From Dendrocalamus latiflorus (taxonomy: Eukaryota; Streptophyta; Magnoliopsida; Poales; Poaceae): DNA of 64,000 nt. Below are positions 32,419 to 44,386 of the stretch, piece by piece; position 1 is the first letter of the stretch; each line of letters opens with the position of its first letter. The position numbers and the translations under genes are program-made. The notes beneath the pieces are model-generated. The model saw only the letters and a program-made list of their open reading frames with translations, was not told the DNA's origin and did no database searches. The stretch spans positions 22,127,139-22,191,138 of the forward strand of contig CM029636.1 of the NCBI GenBank assembly GCA_017311315.1, given 5' to 3'.

Positions 32419-34150
32419 TTCGCCGTACATGCATAGATCATTAGCGTTCGCACGTGCCGGCCGGCGGGCTGCTTGTTAATTTACTTGTTATACAGTACAC
32501 AAGAAGTATATGGTGTCTGGTGCAAATTACTAGTTTTTGTCAAGGAGTCACGTTACTGTAACTTTCGTTGTACAACCTGTTGTACCGCAGAAATTTCAGG
32601 TCATGTACGAAGAGGAGCAAAGATATCTTCTGTCACAACTTCACAAGCACGCCAATCTTAGTTATAGTTTCGGATAGTGCTTCAAACCTTTTCGAAAATG
32701 CGAAAACACAGTCGTGGCAACATCCATTTCAAAAGTGCGAAGAGGGGCGGTTGTTGTATAATTTACCAATCCCTAGCCTCGAAGCAAAAAACTTAGGGGC
32801 TGTTTGGAACGCATGACTTTTTTTTTCAAACAGACCCTTGCTAGAAATTTCAACCCGATGAAGGACCAGGTCGCCCTGAGAAGCTACTTGCTACTTTACA
32901 TTGTGTCCAGCAAAAACAAATGATCTTAACATCCTTAAGAAAAAAAATCGCTTGATCATCCGACGCACATCAGCCAGATAGTGTGCCTAAATCTTTGGAA
33001 CAAATCATTCTGAAAACTCCGTTTCTAGAGGATTATCTCGATCTGAAAGTGGACACTCTTACGTACATAGATCTTAGGTTGGATTACTCTCGCGTCACGG
33101 GCAGCGGCAATGCGTGGGTGTAACAGAATTTTGGAATGCTTTTTAGCATCAGAGGCTAGGGCAATCTTTTCCATTAACCAACTAAAGATTTCAGGGTCTT
33201 ATTGCAAGAATTTCATAGCAAACAGATTAATTTCCGTAAAATTATGAAAAATTTTCGTGTCCTAACGGGCAGGAGATGCTACACGCACAAGAAAGTTTCC
33301 ACGTCGATATACATGTGCAACGCAATTGACCATAGGAAGCAGCACCATCAATTTGTGTTTGTAATGTAACTAGCTAGTGTGGCTTAGTGGGCATGTACAT
33401 GTAACTCCAAAATGAGATTTGTTACATTTGTACTTGTACCAAATTAGATTAAAGACATAAAAGCACAATTTCTGGATTAAGCACTTCACAATTCGAAACA
33501 AGCCGAGGAGTAAAATGTCGTTCTTTTTTTTCTAGGATTCATTCATCCAAATAACAAACTCATTCCTACAAAACTAATTATTAACTAATAAAAAATGACA
33601 GTACCATGTAGTAACAAACTGCAGCTCCATTTGGTATTGGAGACTTGCAGTGGCCTTTCAAAACACTAAATTATTTTTCTACTTTTGGACATAATAGTGT
33701 AACACCTCACATATCAATATGAGATACTATTATAGAACGTCATCACTAAAGTAAGAATAAATAATAAAGCCAGCAATAGAAATTGCAAGAAAATTAAAAC
33801 TTTTAAGAGCATTGTAATAAAGAATCAACGGAAACTGAAATAAATATTTGAAATATGGGACCGGTCCACTTCTAACCAAATGAATAACAAAAGAAGTAAC
33901 AAAATAGTGGCAAGCCTCGATGAAAACACGAGTGCTCATACCCATGCATGATGCTATCACTCCACTGGTCTTTTACCTGAGAAGGGAAACATCAAGTGTG
34001 AGATTTAGAATTCTCAGCGAGTACCCAACAACGGTCATAACACGGTGAGTAAATGATAAGTAAAACAAGCAAGTAATTGATACAGGTTAATTGCAATGAA
34101 ACTAGGTTATTGAAACTACTAATACCGATCGGAGATAGAGGTAATAGGAA
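32419..34150. other. Intergenic, no gene seen
   Basis: AT-rich. GGGGCTGTTTGGAACGCATG at 32796-32815 looks like a MITE end but no partner was located. Confidence 0.4.
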
Positions 34151-34665
34151 CCACGAAAATAAGGTTAGTTGTTATATAGCAAGTTATGACAAAGGCGCCG
34201 GCAATTGCCTCCCACATACCTGGTTATATGAGAGTAGTCACACACATCCTTGTTCTCAATTGTATAACCACAGACGGGGTGTAATATTCTGAGTAACAAG
34301 AGTGTACGGCCCCCCATACGTTACCCGGTGGGTGGAAATCTCCCCTATATGTGGGTAACCCGGGCCAGATAACTGTTATTTCCTTTATTAACAAGTTATC
34401 CGAAATGTAATTAAGGAATCGAGGGTAAACTAAGGTAAAGTTATTATATAGCAAGTTATGGCAATGGCGCTGGCAGTTACTTCCCACATACCCGGTTATA
34501 TGAGAGTAGTTAGGCACAACACTGTCCTCGACTGTATAACTGCAGATGGGGTATAATATCTTGAGTAACGAAAGTATGCAATCCACCGTACATTACCAGG
34601 TGGGTGAAAATCTCCCCTATATGTGGATAACCCTAGACTAGATAACTGTGATATTGTTAACAGGT
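34150..34665 (+). repeat. Tandem duplication of about 290 bp
   Basis: Both copies contain TTATATAGCAAGTTATG, GGCGC, CCCACATACC, GGTTATATGAGAGTAGT, a GGGGTATAATAT-like segment and AAATCTCCCCTATATGTGG in order. Copy 1 is about 34150-34440 and copy 2 about 34440-34665. Confidence 0.85.
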
Positions 34666-35274
34666 TATATGGTGTGAATTTCTGGGAATTGAGAGAAGAT
34701 TAAGATAATGTTATGAGAAGTGAAATGATTTACTAAGGTTGAAAATGGAGAAACGTAATTCACGATAAGTGGGCGATGTGGAATGATAATATGGTGATAG
34801 TGATATAAGAATTATTCTAAAGAGGTATTATAACACAGCTTATACAAGGTTGCCAACCATTTAAGTTTTATTATGTGATAAGTGATTATTAGTCAGATTA
34901 ACATGTTTAATATATACATCCTTCATGGCACATGTACAACATCATACAATTAATGGATCAGGATATTAGGAAACTAAAACATAGCAGCCTTAATGACCCT
35001 AATGCCGAAAGAGTGCTAATAATTTAAACCTAAGTTAAAACATGTTCATATGCTACCCCCACTAATGATTTAAGCATGAATTCTAAAACACTAATTAAAG
35101 GATGAGTTCTAGAACATTATTACCAAAGTATTCTAATAAACCTAAAAATATATGAAACAAGATAACCTAGAATATCATGATATGATACAATATTAGAAGT
35201 GTATAACCAGGTAAGTATTAGTAATACGATAACAATTAGGCAAGCATTGGTGATGTGATACTAACCAGGTAAGG

Positions 35275-35440
35275 TTTAGTTGTATGCTAATAGCTAGATA
35301 ACTTTAGTGATATGATATTAGCCAGTTAATTTTGGTGATATGATATTAGCCAGGTAACGTTAGTGATATGATATTAGCCAGGTAACTTTAGTGATATGAT
35401 AATAGCCAAGCAAACTTGAGTGATATGATAATTGTACTCA
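35275..35440 (+). repeat. Minisatellite of about 28 bp units
   Basis: About six units of GTGATATGATATTAGCCAGG followed by TAACTTTA with small changes. Confidence 0.9.
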
Positions 35441-35559
35441 ATGGCTAGGTGACAAGTAATTTGAAAACACATGGTTTGCGAAACGGAAAGGTCACGACTG
35501 CGAGGTACTTGCCTTAAGCACACTCGGCGGACACGCTGCATGAAGGATCCGGGGTGGAA

Positions 35560-35660
35560 CAGAGATGAATCAGACACAGTCCAAACGTTCCCTCGAAGGC
35601 CACGTGCGAATCTACAAAGTGGAACAGAGATGAATCAGACACAGTCCAGTTAGAATTGAC
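35560..35660 (+). repeat. Direct repeat GTGGAACAGAGATGAATCAG
   Basis: Two copies of a 32-bp string starting GTGGAACAGAGATG and continuing CAGACACAGTCCA, at about 35551-35585 and 35619-35650. Confidence 0.85.
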
Positions 35661-36862
35661 AAGAGACAACATGAGATTCGCTTGATCGAGAGAAATAGGT
35701 TCGTTCGCCCCTTTCGCTATGCCAATCGTTGTTCGGCTGGGCAACAATGTTCCACAGCACGACCCAATAAAACCACCGTGCAAACATGTGATTTGGCCAT
35801 GCATCCGACTGGTCAACCATGTGATCGTGAAAAGAAACAATCATGGCCACTCCAGCCACCACCGTTTCCACCGCCCGTGCCGCTCCGCCACCTGCCGCAG
35901 CCACCCGCGCCATGCGCCAGTCGGCTGCTGAGCCGAGCTACCACGGCCACCCATGCCATGCACCGGCCAGCTGCCACGCCGAACTGCCATGGTCGGCTGC
36001 CTCCACGGGCCGCCTGCGCCCCTGGCTGCCGCCACCTGCCAGGCGCGCCGCACCATCTCCGGCTACGCCGCCTCCGGTCGCACCGCCTCCGGCCACGTCG
36101 CCTGCGCACTGTTCCTCGCGCCGCGCCTGCACGCCTCTACCGATCGGCACCACCACCTGCCGTCGACGCCTCCCGGCATGCATGCCGCTATAGCCCACTG
36201 TGCCGCATCTGGCCTCCATAGCCTGCAATGCTCGGCCGCCTACACCGCCGCGCCTACCTGTGCACCACTGCACGGCGCCACACTCGCGTTGCCTGCACGT
36301 GCCGCAGCCGCCGTGCCGCCTCTGGCCTCCATGGGAGAGAGATAAAGAGATGGAATAGATGGAGATGAGAGTGATATGGATGGATAGATAAGGTAGAGAG
36401 AGAGATATGGTTAGAGATAGAAGAGAGAGAGAGGTGGATTTTTGAAACACCGAGATTCTCTTTTTGTTTTTCTTTTCAGGGAGCTACAAATAGGTAGGTG
36501 AAAGCATATTTTTTACAAAGAATAATAGCAAAAAATTACTAGAATTAGTAAATATCCCCCTAACTAACTAGATTTCACAGTGTGGTATAACATAACCCGC
36601 AGCCGCAAACTAACCCTATGTACAACTACAAGATTATAACAGAAACATTCACAAAAATCCGATCTAGAACGATGAAAGATCGAACCAACTAAATAGGTAC
36701 ACAGGCAATAGCAGTATAGCACTCCCTTTTGCGCTCAATTAATTTCAGAAGCTCTTCCATAAACTACTACTTGGATTAATTAACCTCATTAAAGTTCTGT
36801 CGAAAGCTAAAATAACGGAATTCAACAGTTAAACAGTATAAAACAGTATAAGCATTAACAAA

Positions 36863-37121
36863 TACTCCCTTTGTTGTTTTTTGCTTGACGTCTTATAATT
36901 CGTGCCGTCAAATTTTTTGAAGTTTGAAGTTTGACTACCAATAAGTTTAAAACTATTTAGATTGGCTATATATAAATTATATCATTAGATTTATTATTAA
37001 AATGCTTTCATGATATTGCAATTTTATTAGTATATCTTAATGTAAAGTTTTAGAAAATAACTTAAAGTCGCATCTTAAAAATCATAAAAAGCAAAAAAAT
37101 ATCGAGGAACAGAGAGCAGAG
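36863..37121. mobile_element. Stowaway-like MITE
   Basis: It begins TACTCCCTTTGTT and ends with an inverted relative near GAACAGAGAGCA. The AT-rich interior has AAGTTTGACTACCAATAAG, typical of Stowaway elements of grasses. TA target ends are plausible; the right border is approximate. Confidence 0.75.
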
Positions 37122-37486
37122 AGAATTCGAGAGGAAAGAAGTTCAACAGAGTTATTAATCAACTGATCCGGAACAAATTACATATTACTTGTCATCCAAT
37201 GGTCATTACAAGAATCCCATAAAACAACTAAAGAATACTACTCTAATTATAATACGGCTAGCTAGTAGGAGTACTTAGTACACCTTCCAAATAGCCAACT
37301 GCAACAAATTAATTGAACACAACACTTCCCGTCAAATGGTTACTACAAGAATTCCCTACCAAATTACTCCCAAACAACCAAAGAATCAATGCCAATGAAA
37401 TAGTACTACACGCCTGCGGATCAATTAAGCTGCAAAACTTCCAACGCCATGATCGCAAGCTGATCTGCCAGCCGGTGCCGGTGGGA

Positions 37487-38956
37487 CTAGACGTCGTTGA
37501 GGTATTCCTCGAGCAGAGACGCGTCGAAATCCACCAACTCACACGGCGAGCCGAGAAGCGACATGTCGGGAAATGAGCATGTCCCGAGTTCGCCGACGTC
37601 GCCGCCGTCGTCGAGTTTGCTCTTGACGTAGGTCGTGAATTGCTCGCCGTTGTCGATGCATGGGCTTTCTTGCAGCGGTGGCGAGGCGGCGGGCTCTGGT
37701 TCTTGTTCAACTCCGGCACCGGCGCCGCACGCCACGTCGACGTCCATCTCGTAATCGCCCTTTGGGTCTAGCTGCGGCGGCCCCAATTCTTGGCACGAGG
37801 GGTAGTCCCTGAGCGTCGTCTCAGTGTAGCCCATGACCGCGCCCTGTGCTCCCTGACTGTCCCCATACGTCAGCTGCAGCGGCGCCTCCTCGAGTATCGA
37901 CAAGAATTCGTCCATGGGCATGATGTGATTATCCGACGCCGCGGCTTCCTGACTGTCCCAGTACGTCAGCTGCGGCACCTCCTCCAAGAATTCGTCCATG
38001 GGCATGCTGAAATTATCCGACGCGGCGGCCTCCCCGAACTGGCCCTGGTGATGAAGACCAAGAACGCTTGACGGCGGCGGCCCGTCCGCCGCGAACTGCC
38101 CCTGGTAATGACCAAGAACGCCCATCGGCGGCGGTGCGACATCCGCGAGCGGCCCGAGGTAATGGCCAAGAACGCCCATCGGCGGCGGCTCGGGCTCCGC
38201 GTGCTGCCCATGGTAATGGCCAAGAACGCCCGCCGGCGCGGCCTCCGCCCCCTGCCCCTCGCCGATACCACGAACGCTCGACGGCGGCAATAGGGCCGCG
38301 ACTGCATCAAAATATGCCGTTGGAACCATCACCCGGGCGGCTCTCTTCTTCCCGTCATGCCCGATTGGCACACCCTCTTCCCCAGGGATGCCCGATCGGC
38401 ACGCCCTCTTCCTCTTCTCCTCGGCGGACGCGCGCGGCGAGAAGTAGATCTTGCAGAGCACCGGCGCGGCGTCCTTGCCGGTGCCGTCGTCCATGTAGCT
38501 GGTGTACTGCTCCATGAGCCACGGCGTCTTGTTCTTCTTCCCGAGGTAGAAGCCGAAGCTGTGCCTGAACCCGACGGGCTCCCCGCCGACGCGCAGCTCC
38601 GTCTTGGTCTGCTCAACCTGCCAGTGCCCGCCGGTGTCGACGCTGCGGCGGCCGCGCTTCCCGCACGAGCTCTGGAACCTGTACTCGCTGAAGAAGAACC
38701 ACTTGTGCTCGGAGTTGCGGGTGTTTCCCGGCGCGTGCTTCTGCCGCAGCACGTCGGGGCTGTCGCCGTAGACGTTGTCGCGGAAGATGATCCCCTTCGT
38801 TTCCGGCATCTCGTCGCCGGCGATGTGCTGGTTGAGGTAGTTGCACACCATCTCCTCCGGCCCCGGGTTGAAGTAGACACCGGGAGGCAGCACCACCGTT
38901 TGTGGCGGCGCCAGCGGGACGTGATTGATGTCATCGGGAGGAGCCATCTCCTCCAT
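37487..38956 (-). CDS. NAC-domain transcription factor, divergent grass type
   Basis: The intronless frame encodes 489 aa from MEEMAPPDDINH. The same frame has an ATG at 39076, but a TATA-like CATATAAG lies just inside it (near 39067), so 38956 is the better start. Residues about 23-190 carry NAC subdomains: LPPGVYFNPGPEEMV, then HKWFFFSEYRFQ, then TGGHWQVEQTKTEL and GFRHSFGFYLGKKNKTPWLMEQY. They match the positions of the usual LPPGFRFHPTDEEL, WYFF and GYWKATG blocks but are diverged. A basic patch RKRACRSG may act in nuclear import. The C-terminal half has four GVLGHYxGQ-like repeats and two SDNxxMPMDEFL repeats, and an acidic end DASLLEEYLNDV that looks like an activation domain. Targets are unknown. 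NAC genes usually have introns; their absence is odd. Confidence 0.85.
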   Translation of the reverse strand: MEEMAPPDDINHVPLAPPQTVVLPPGVYFNPGPEEMVCNYLNQHIAGDEMPETKGIIFRDNVYGDSPDVLRQKHAPGNTRNSEHKWFFFSEYRFQSSCGKRGRRSVDTGGHWQVEQTKTELRVGGEPVGFRHSFGFYLGKKNKTPWLMEQYTSYMDDGTGKDAAPVLCKIYFSPRASAEEKRKRACRSGIPGEEGVPIGHDGKKRAARVMVPTAYFDAVAALLPPSSVRGIGEGQGAEAAPAGVLGHYHGQHAEPEPPPMGVLGHYLGPLADVAPPPMGVLGHYQGQFAADGPPPSSVLGLHHQGQFGEAAASDNFSMPMDEFLEEVPQLTYWDSQEAAASDNHIMPMDEFLSILEEAPLQLTYGDSQGAQGAVMGYTETTLRDYPSCQELGPPQLDPKGDYEMDVDVACGAGAGVEQEPEPAASPPLQESPCIDNGEQFTTYVKSKLDDGGDVGELGTCSFPDMSLLGSPCELVDFDASLLEEYLNDV

Positions 38957-39059
38957 GGCCACGGATTCGCGGTGGGGTTTCTTGCTTCCTTTCCTTGCCT
39001 TCTTGGTGGCCAAATCGAGTCGAGTAGAGCAATGCTTTGCCTCCAAGTGGGAGTACAGG

Positions 39060-39070
39060 GTGCTTATATG
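39060..39070 (-). promoter_or_regulatory. TATA-like box of the NAC gene
   Basis: The minus strand reads CCATATAAGCAC about 105 bp before the ATG at 38956, which would give a 5'UTR of about 75 nt. This placement is why the upstream ATG at 39076 is not favoured. Confidence 0.55.
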
Positions 39071-40962
39071 GGCCATGGCGCCTCCGAAGACTTGTCCGAC
39101 TCGGACGCAAGCTCTCTCTCTCTCTCTCTTTCGTGGAACTCGGACGCGAGTGTCTTAATTTCTAGACGCGAATCCGACACCACCACGCGCCGCCAGTGGG
39201 GCGTCTCCCAATGGCGCTTTCTTCTACACCATCTTGATCCAGGCGCTGTGCGCCGAGGCAGGGATAGAATACCGGCCTCGGCTTGGTAAGCTGTAGCTTG
39301 AGACCTACAAAAATTAGTAATGCTACAGCACAGCCAACAACACCAGCGGCATAGTCCAATAGCCAATATCATCACCCGGTCACAGATCCGACCTCGACGC
39401 CCTCCAGCTGTCCAGCGGCCTCTCTCTAGCGCCGGCGCTGCCACCTCCCTCCAACACCAGCGCCGTTGCCTCCATCTAACCATCCAGCACCTCCTCCCTC
39501 TCGGCCCACTCCGGTACTCCTTGTCCTTACTCTTCCCTTCCCAAATTGAAATATTGAATGTCATCCTGATCTAAATTGTGAATAAAAAAATGAATTGAAA
39601 TATTGAATGCTATCCCGATTTGAATTGTGAATGAGAAGATGAATTGAAATATTGAATGCTATCTTGATCTGTATTTTAAATGAAAAAATGAATTGAAATA
39701 TTGAATGTCATCCCAATCTGAATTTTGAATGAGAAAATGATTTGAAATATTGAATGACATGTGTTTTGCATTCCTATTTAGGTATACAAAATGAATTTTG
39801 AATGTCATGTGTCCTTGCTCCTCCCGCTGATCCTTTAGCAATTTATCCTTTCAATTTCATAGTTCCACTGAAAATCTTAAAGATAACTAAAGAATTAATG
39901 TTATGTGTTTTACAATTTCTATATAGGATTAACTGATTATGAATTAGAGATCCTTCTAATTTCATAGTTCTATTGAAAATCTTAATGTTGACCGAAGAAT
40001 TAATGCTATGTGTTTTACGATTTCTACATAGGATTAACCGATTAGGAGTTAGGATCCTTCTAATTCCATAATTCCACTGGAAATCTTAATGATGATTGAA
40101 GAATTAATGCCATGCATTTTACGATTTCTATGTAGGATTAACCGATTAGGAATTAGGGATCCTTCCAATTTTATAGTTTTACTGAAAATCTTAATGATGA
40201 ATGAAGAATTAATATTATGTGTTTTATGGTTTCTACGTAGGATTAACCAATTAGGAATTGGGAATACAAAATAAGGAGGACCTTATGTAGTGGGACAGGG
40301 GAGGCTATTTGTAACACTAGACACTCATATTGAATATACTTGAGTCATTTACGTGCTTTTCCTTGAATCCATCCATATCCTCAGTGAGTCAATGGTCTCC
40401 ACATCCGATCAGAAATGCTTCTAAGTTTACTGTCTAGTCTCGTTTCGATGACAGTTTGAATAATAAAAAGACATAAAAAGTATCTAATGATGTAGTCTAA
40501 TTCGCATACAAAATTGTAGCGTGGTTCGACTTTTTATACCATCCGTAGAAAAGGGTTAGCCATATGTCTATGTTAGATGCATCAATTATAGATTTTTCGT
40601 TACCACTTGTCTATAGAAATGACACAATAAATTAAAAAAATTATAAAAAACATATTAAATTATAGATGGGCCTAATACACTGTGCCGTGCCGCGATAGTG
40701 TCGTGCCGACACGATGGGCTGAGGCACCAATCTAGGCACGACCCATAGCCTCGTGCTGTGCCGGCCTGGCCACCGCCTTTCATGCAGGACCATGCTATGG
40801 GCTATACTAATAGAACTGTGCCTTGGACCGGCCCATCTTGCACGACCCATTTAGCTATCTCTGCTCTCATTTGGTTTTTTTATTTTCTTTTTCCTCTCAA
40901 ATAGCAGCTCTAAAAAACTCCTATTGGTCCATTCCTTCCCAGAGTCACGCGAACCAAGGAAC

Positions 40963-41200
40963 TGTTGAGGAACCGTCGCTGGCGACCAGTCCAATCGATT
41001 CCTCTGCTTAGAACAAGAACGAATCAATCACAGAATAATAGATTGAACACAGAGAGGTAGAGAGAACTCCTGGTCTTTCTTTATTGCTTTCAATTGCATC
41101 AGGTGTACATAATGATGGGGTATAGGTCCCTATTTATAGCCTACGGTGGGGTGCCCATATTGGACCAGGACTCTTAGTCCTGGGGCCCAGTTTCTCAACA
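40963..41200 (-). repeat. 3' LTR of copia element A
   Basis: 238 bp, TGTTGAG..CTCAACA. Closely similar to 54551-54794. Confidence 0.95.
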
Positions 41201-41444
41201 CTCCCCCTTGGGCACTCACCCGACATACTCATGCCTCGTTAAAACTCCATAAAAACCCAGTGGGAAAAATTTGGAGAAAGAGTACATGATATATGTAATG
41301 CTGCGATGCACGAATTGCCTCATTAAAAACCTTGGTCGAGAAACTTCATGGAAAACTCGTCAAGGGAAAAAGAGTACAATTTACCCAATTTCATCTGGTC
41401 TTCAGGACTTTATTCTTTGGGTACTTAATCTTCCTGATTAAGAT

Positions 41445-42903
41445 TTACCAGCGGGCTTGTGAGAATTCTCCCCCTGAATTCTGCACTTCTCTAAGTCTCA
41501 TCATTCCAATTCCATGCACGCACCTTTCAAAGCTAGATGCGGGCAGTGACTTAGTGAATAAATCTGCGAGATTTTCACATGACTTAGTATGCAGTACTTT
41601 AATCTCGTCCATCTTTTGCAATTCATGTGCATAGAAGAACTTGTGGTTGATATGCTTTGTGAGATGACTCTTCACATAGCCCGTTTGTACTTGTGCGACG
41701 CAAGCTGCATTATCTTTATAAATAATTGTGGGGGTTTGCACAATGTTCATTCCACATGACTGCTGGATGTGGTGAACCATTCGTCGGAGCCAAGCGCACT
41801 CTCGTGTAGCTCATACAGAGCTATAATTTCTGAGTGATTCGTCGAAGTAGCTACAAGGCTTTTCTTAGACGATTTCTATGAAATTGCAGTTCCACCACAC
41901 AGAAACACATAGCCTGTTTGTGACTTTGCGGTATGCGGGTCCGACAGGTACCCAGCATCTGCATATCCAATCAAGTTCAAATCTTGATTCTTTCTGTAAA
42001 ACAATCCAAGGTCCTTGCTTCCTTGGAGGTATCGGAAGATGTCCTTTATGCCCTGCCAATGCCTTTTGGTGGGCTCTGCACTGTACCTTGCTAACAGGTT
42101 CGCAGCAAATGCAATGTCCGGTCTAGTGCAGTTTGCTAAGTACATGAGTGCTCCCACTGCACTCAAGTATGGGAATTCTGGTCCCAGGATTTCCTCCCCC
42201 TCTTCCCTAGGTCGGAAAGGATCTTTTTCTTGCTGTAAAGACCTCCCGATCATCGGTACTTTCGAGGGAAATGCCTTCTCAAAGCCAAACCTTTCAAGCA
42301 CCTTCTGAGTGTAGGTCGACTAATGCACCAAGATTCCTTCAGTGACATGCTCAAGCTGCAGGCCTAAGCAAAACTTGGTCTTGCCCAATCTTTCATTTCA
42401 AATTCTGACTCCAAGTAAGAGCTTGCTTCTTTTATGTCTTCGACTGTCCCGATGATATTCAGATTATCTACATACATAGATATTATACAGAACCCGTTCT
42501 GGGATCGCCGTATAAATACACAAGGACAGTCTTCATTGTTTGTGTAGTCTTTCTTGCAGAGAAAGTTGCTCAAACGATTATATCACATTCTTCCAGATTG
42601 TTTCAGTCCATACAGTGACTTTCTTAGTTTCACACTGTACAGATTTCTATTTGCTCTGTCTTGGTTCGGGAGAGGGATTCCTTCAGGGACTCTCATATAA
42701 ATCTCTGAATCCAAGTTACCGTAAAGGTATGCAGTCACAACATCAATCAATTTCATTTCTAAGTTCAAGTTCACTGCCATTGAGATCAATCGCGGTGAGG
42801 AGTTTTTAGGTTGCAAAAACAACAATATGATTAATAACAGAAATGTTACTAAAAGCGATTTATGGCAAATAAAATAACCCGAGCCTCTCCTTTGATAAGC
42901 CAT
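41445..42903 (-). pseudogene. Copia reverse transcriptase and RNase H, fragmented
   Basis: Pieces on the minus strand read, 5' to 3': LISMAVNLNLEMKLIDVVTAY (about 42785-42720), SMYVDNLNIIGTVED with YVDN in place of the usual YVDD (about 42485-42440), YLSAVGALMYLANCTRPDIAF (about 42160-42100), and a C-terminal RNase H part with DNAACVAQVQTGYVKS and NLADLFTKSLPASSF (41720-41520). Stops and frame changes separate them. The upstream end of RT is missing because the inner gypsy element and a deletion start at about 42786. Confidence 0.9.
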
Positions 42904-43314
42904 GCATACTATCTATTTGCATTCTGTGTATTGGCTCGCAGAGCACGGGGTCGGAGTGCTCACGCTCGCTTTTGCGACAAAATACAGAATCAGGAATCAA
43001 ATCAGCTCGCCTCAGCAACAAGATTGGACAAGCTGGCAGAGAAGATAAAGATGCCAAGGGCTAGGTCGCGATCCTCCAGTTGGCTGCCTGTGGGCATGTC
43101 CTGAAGGTCCCACCTGTGTGCTCGTTCTTCCGCTGCTGCAATTTATTGATTTCGGCCTAATCGGCCCATGAGTAAGTCTATTACTATATTTACGCTTCCG
43201 CATGATATGTACTTTGATATTCAGAACTGTAATCTGTGAGCACTATCTACTGATCCAGGGAATAGTGCGGTGGAATCATAGAGGAATCCGGATATTAATA
43301 TCTGGGCCCCTACA
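42786..43314 (+). repeat. Truncated 5' LTR of the inner gypsy element (last 529 bp)
   Basis: Near-identical to 49771-50299. One clear difference is T/C at 43279, and there are few others. The next bases hold the primer binding site. Confidence 0.85.
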
Positions 43315-43318
43315 GCGA

Positions 43319-43330
43319 TGGTATCAGAGC
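43319..43330 (+). other. Primer binding site of the inner gypsy element
   Basis: TGGTATCAGAGC, complement of the initiator methionine tRNA end, four bases after the LTR end. Confidence 0.9.
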
Positions 43331-44386
43331 ATATCGACTGCAGGTCGTGACCTAGTTAGCCTGGCCGTTAGTTTCATGACTAGAATTATTTCTTCAATAT
43401 CTATTTTCACAATTATAAGTTGTATTGCTCATTCTCATCTCTCTCAGATGATTCTCCCTCATCTATATGCTGACTTAGCCATTTTTACTTCTAAAGCTCC
43501 CTTACCCCGAATTCAAGATGATAACCAGCGTGAGTGCTGATATCAATCAGATTACCTCAAAAAAAAAACTTTCCTCTTCTGTCTATTGATTAAAAAGGAA
43601 AATTTTGACTCTCTTCTCGTATCCTTACTCCAAATATTTAAGGTTAGGAACGCTGAAGATATTCATGAAGATAAGGTGGTCTTGTTTTAAACGGACTATG
43701 CAGACAAACCCTACGCCCTCTTATGTGTGCCCCCGAGTAGACGATGTATTGTTGCAAGGTTTTATTTGGACCCTGTGCACTGCCTTTTGCCCTCGGGCGC
43801 CCTATTTCGCGGTCACGGGAAAAGCTTGTTTTTTTTAAAAAAAAGTTTGTGTGATTTTGTACCACCCCAGTTCCCTGGGAGCACCCTTTTAAAAATTTTG
43901 CATGGGTTAGATTACCTTATCCCAACGACTCAATCCCCACCTCATGCTATTCCCTCTCATCCTGTTGCTGCAAATCCGGTTAGGTCTACTGAATCAAGAG
44001 GTAAATAACCAAAGACCAGGACTTGAGACTCTACCCTGCCAACATTCTCTCCTTACTTACCTGGAGGACCCATCGTGCCTGGAGTTAGAAAAGATGAATG
44101 ATGACTAGTGATACCCATTTTAAGGGGGGTAGCACTAAGAGACAACAATGTCAAAGAGGAAGTTTTTGGAAGTCCACTACATATCCAGGAGAACAAGGTT
44201 TATCTCTTCCCTTTTGATTTCTCCAAGTGCTAACCCCTGTTGTGCAGATTTTCATCTCTCTGCGAAGCTAAGGATCTATACGTCGGGCAACACCTAGAAA
44301 CTCATTGCTAGCCAATATAACCCCACATCTAATCTTTCTGCTCTACCGGAATCTCGGGGTCGAGATTCATTTAAGGGGGGTAGGTT

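Larger units (their letters stand above)
33698..36592 (-). mobile_element. Possible solo LTR or composite repeat
   Basis: The left border reads TGTAACACCTCAC and the right border, inverted, reads TGTTATACCACAC (10 of 13 matches), giving TG..CA ends. The interior is AT-rich with a GC-rich island (35860-36330), a layout also seen in the large LTR at 44387-50299. No target duplication is visible, so this is tentative. Confidence 0.25.

Noticed and set aside
35682..36450. Overlapping frames up to 179 codons in the GC-rich island
   Set aside because: All frames on both strands are open through composition; none resembles a protein family.
38357..39289. 310-codon plus-strand frame over the NAC gene
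   Set aside because: Antisense shadow; the minus strand encodes clear NAC motifs.
42786..43314. Reading the 529-bp repeat pair as complete LTRs of a 7.5-kb element
   Set aside because: The right copy has no polypurine tract before it and no target duplication fits; a truncated long LTR explains the data better.
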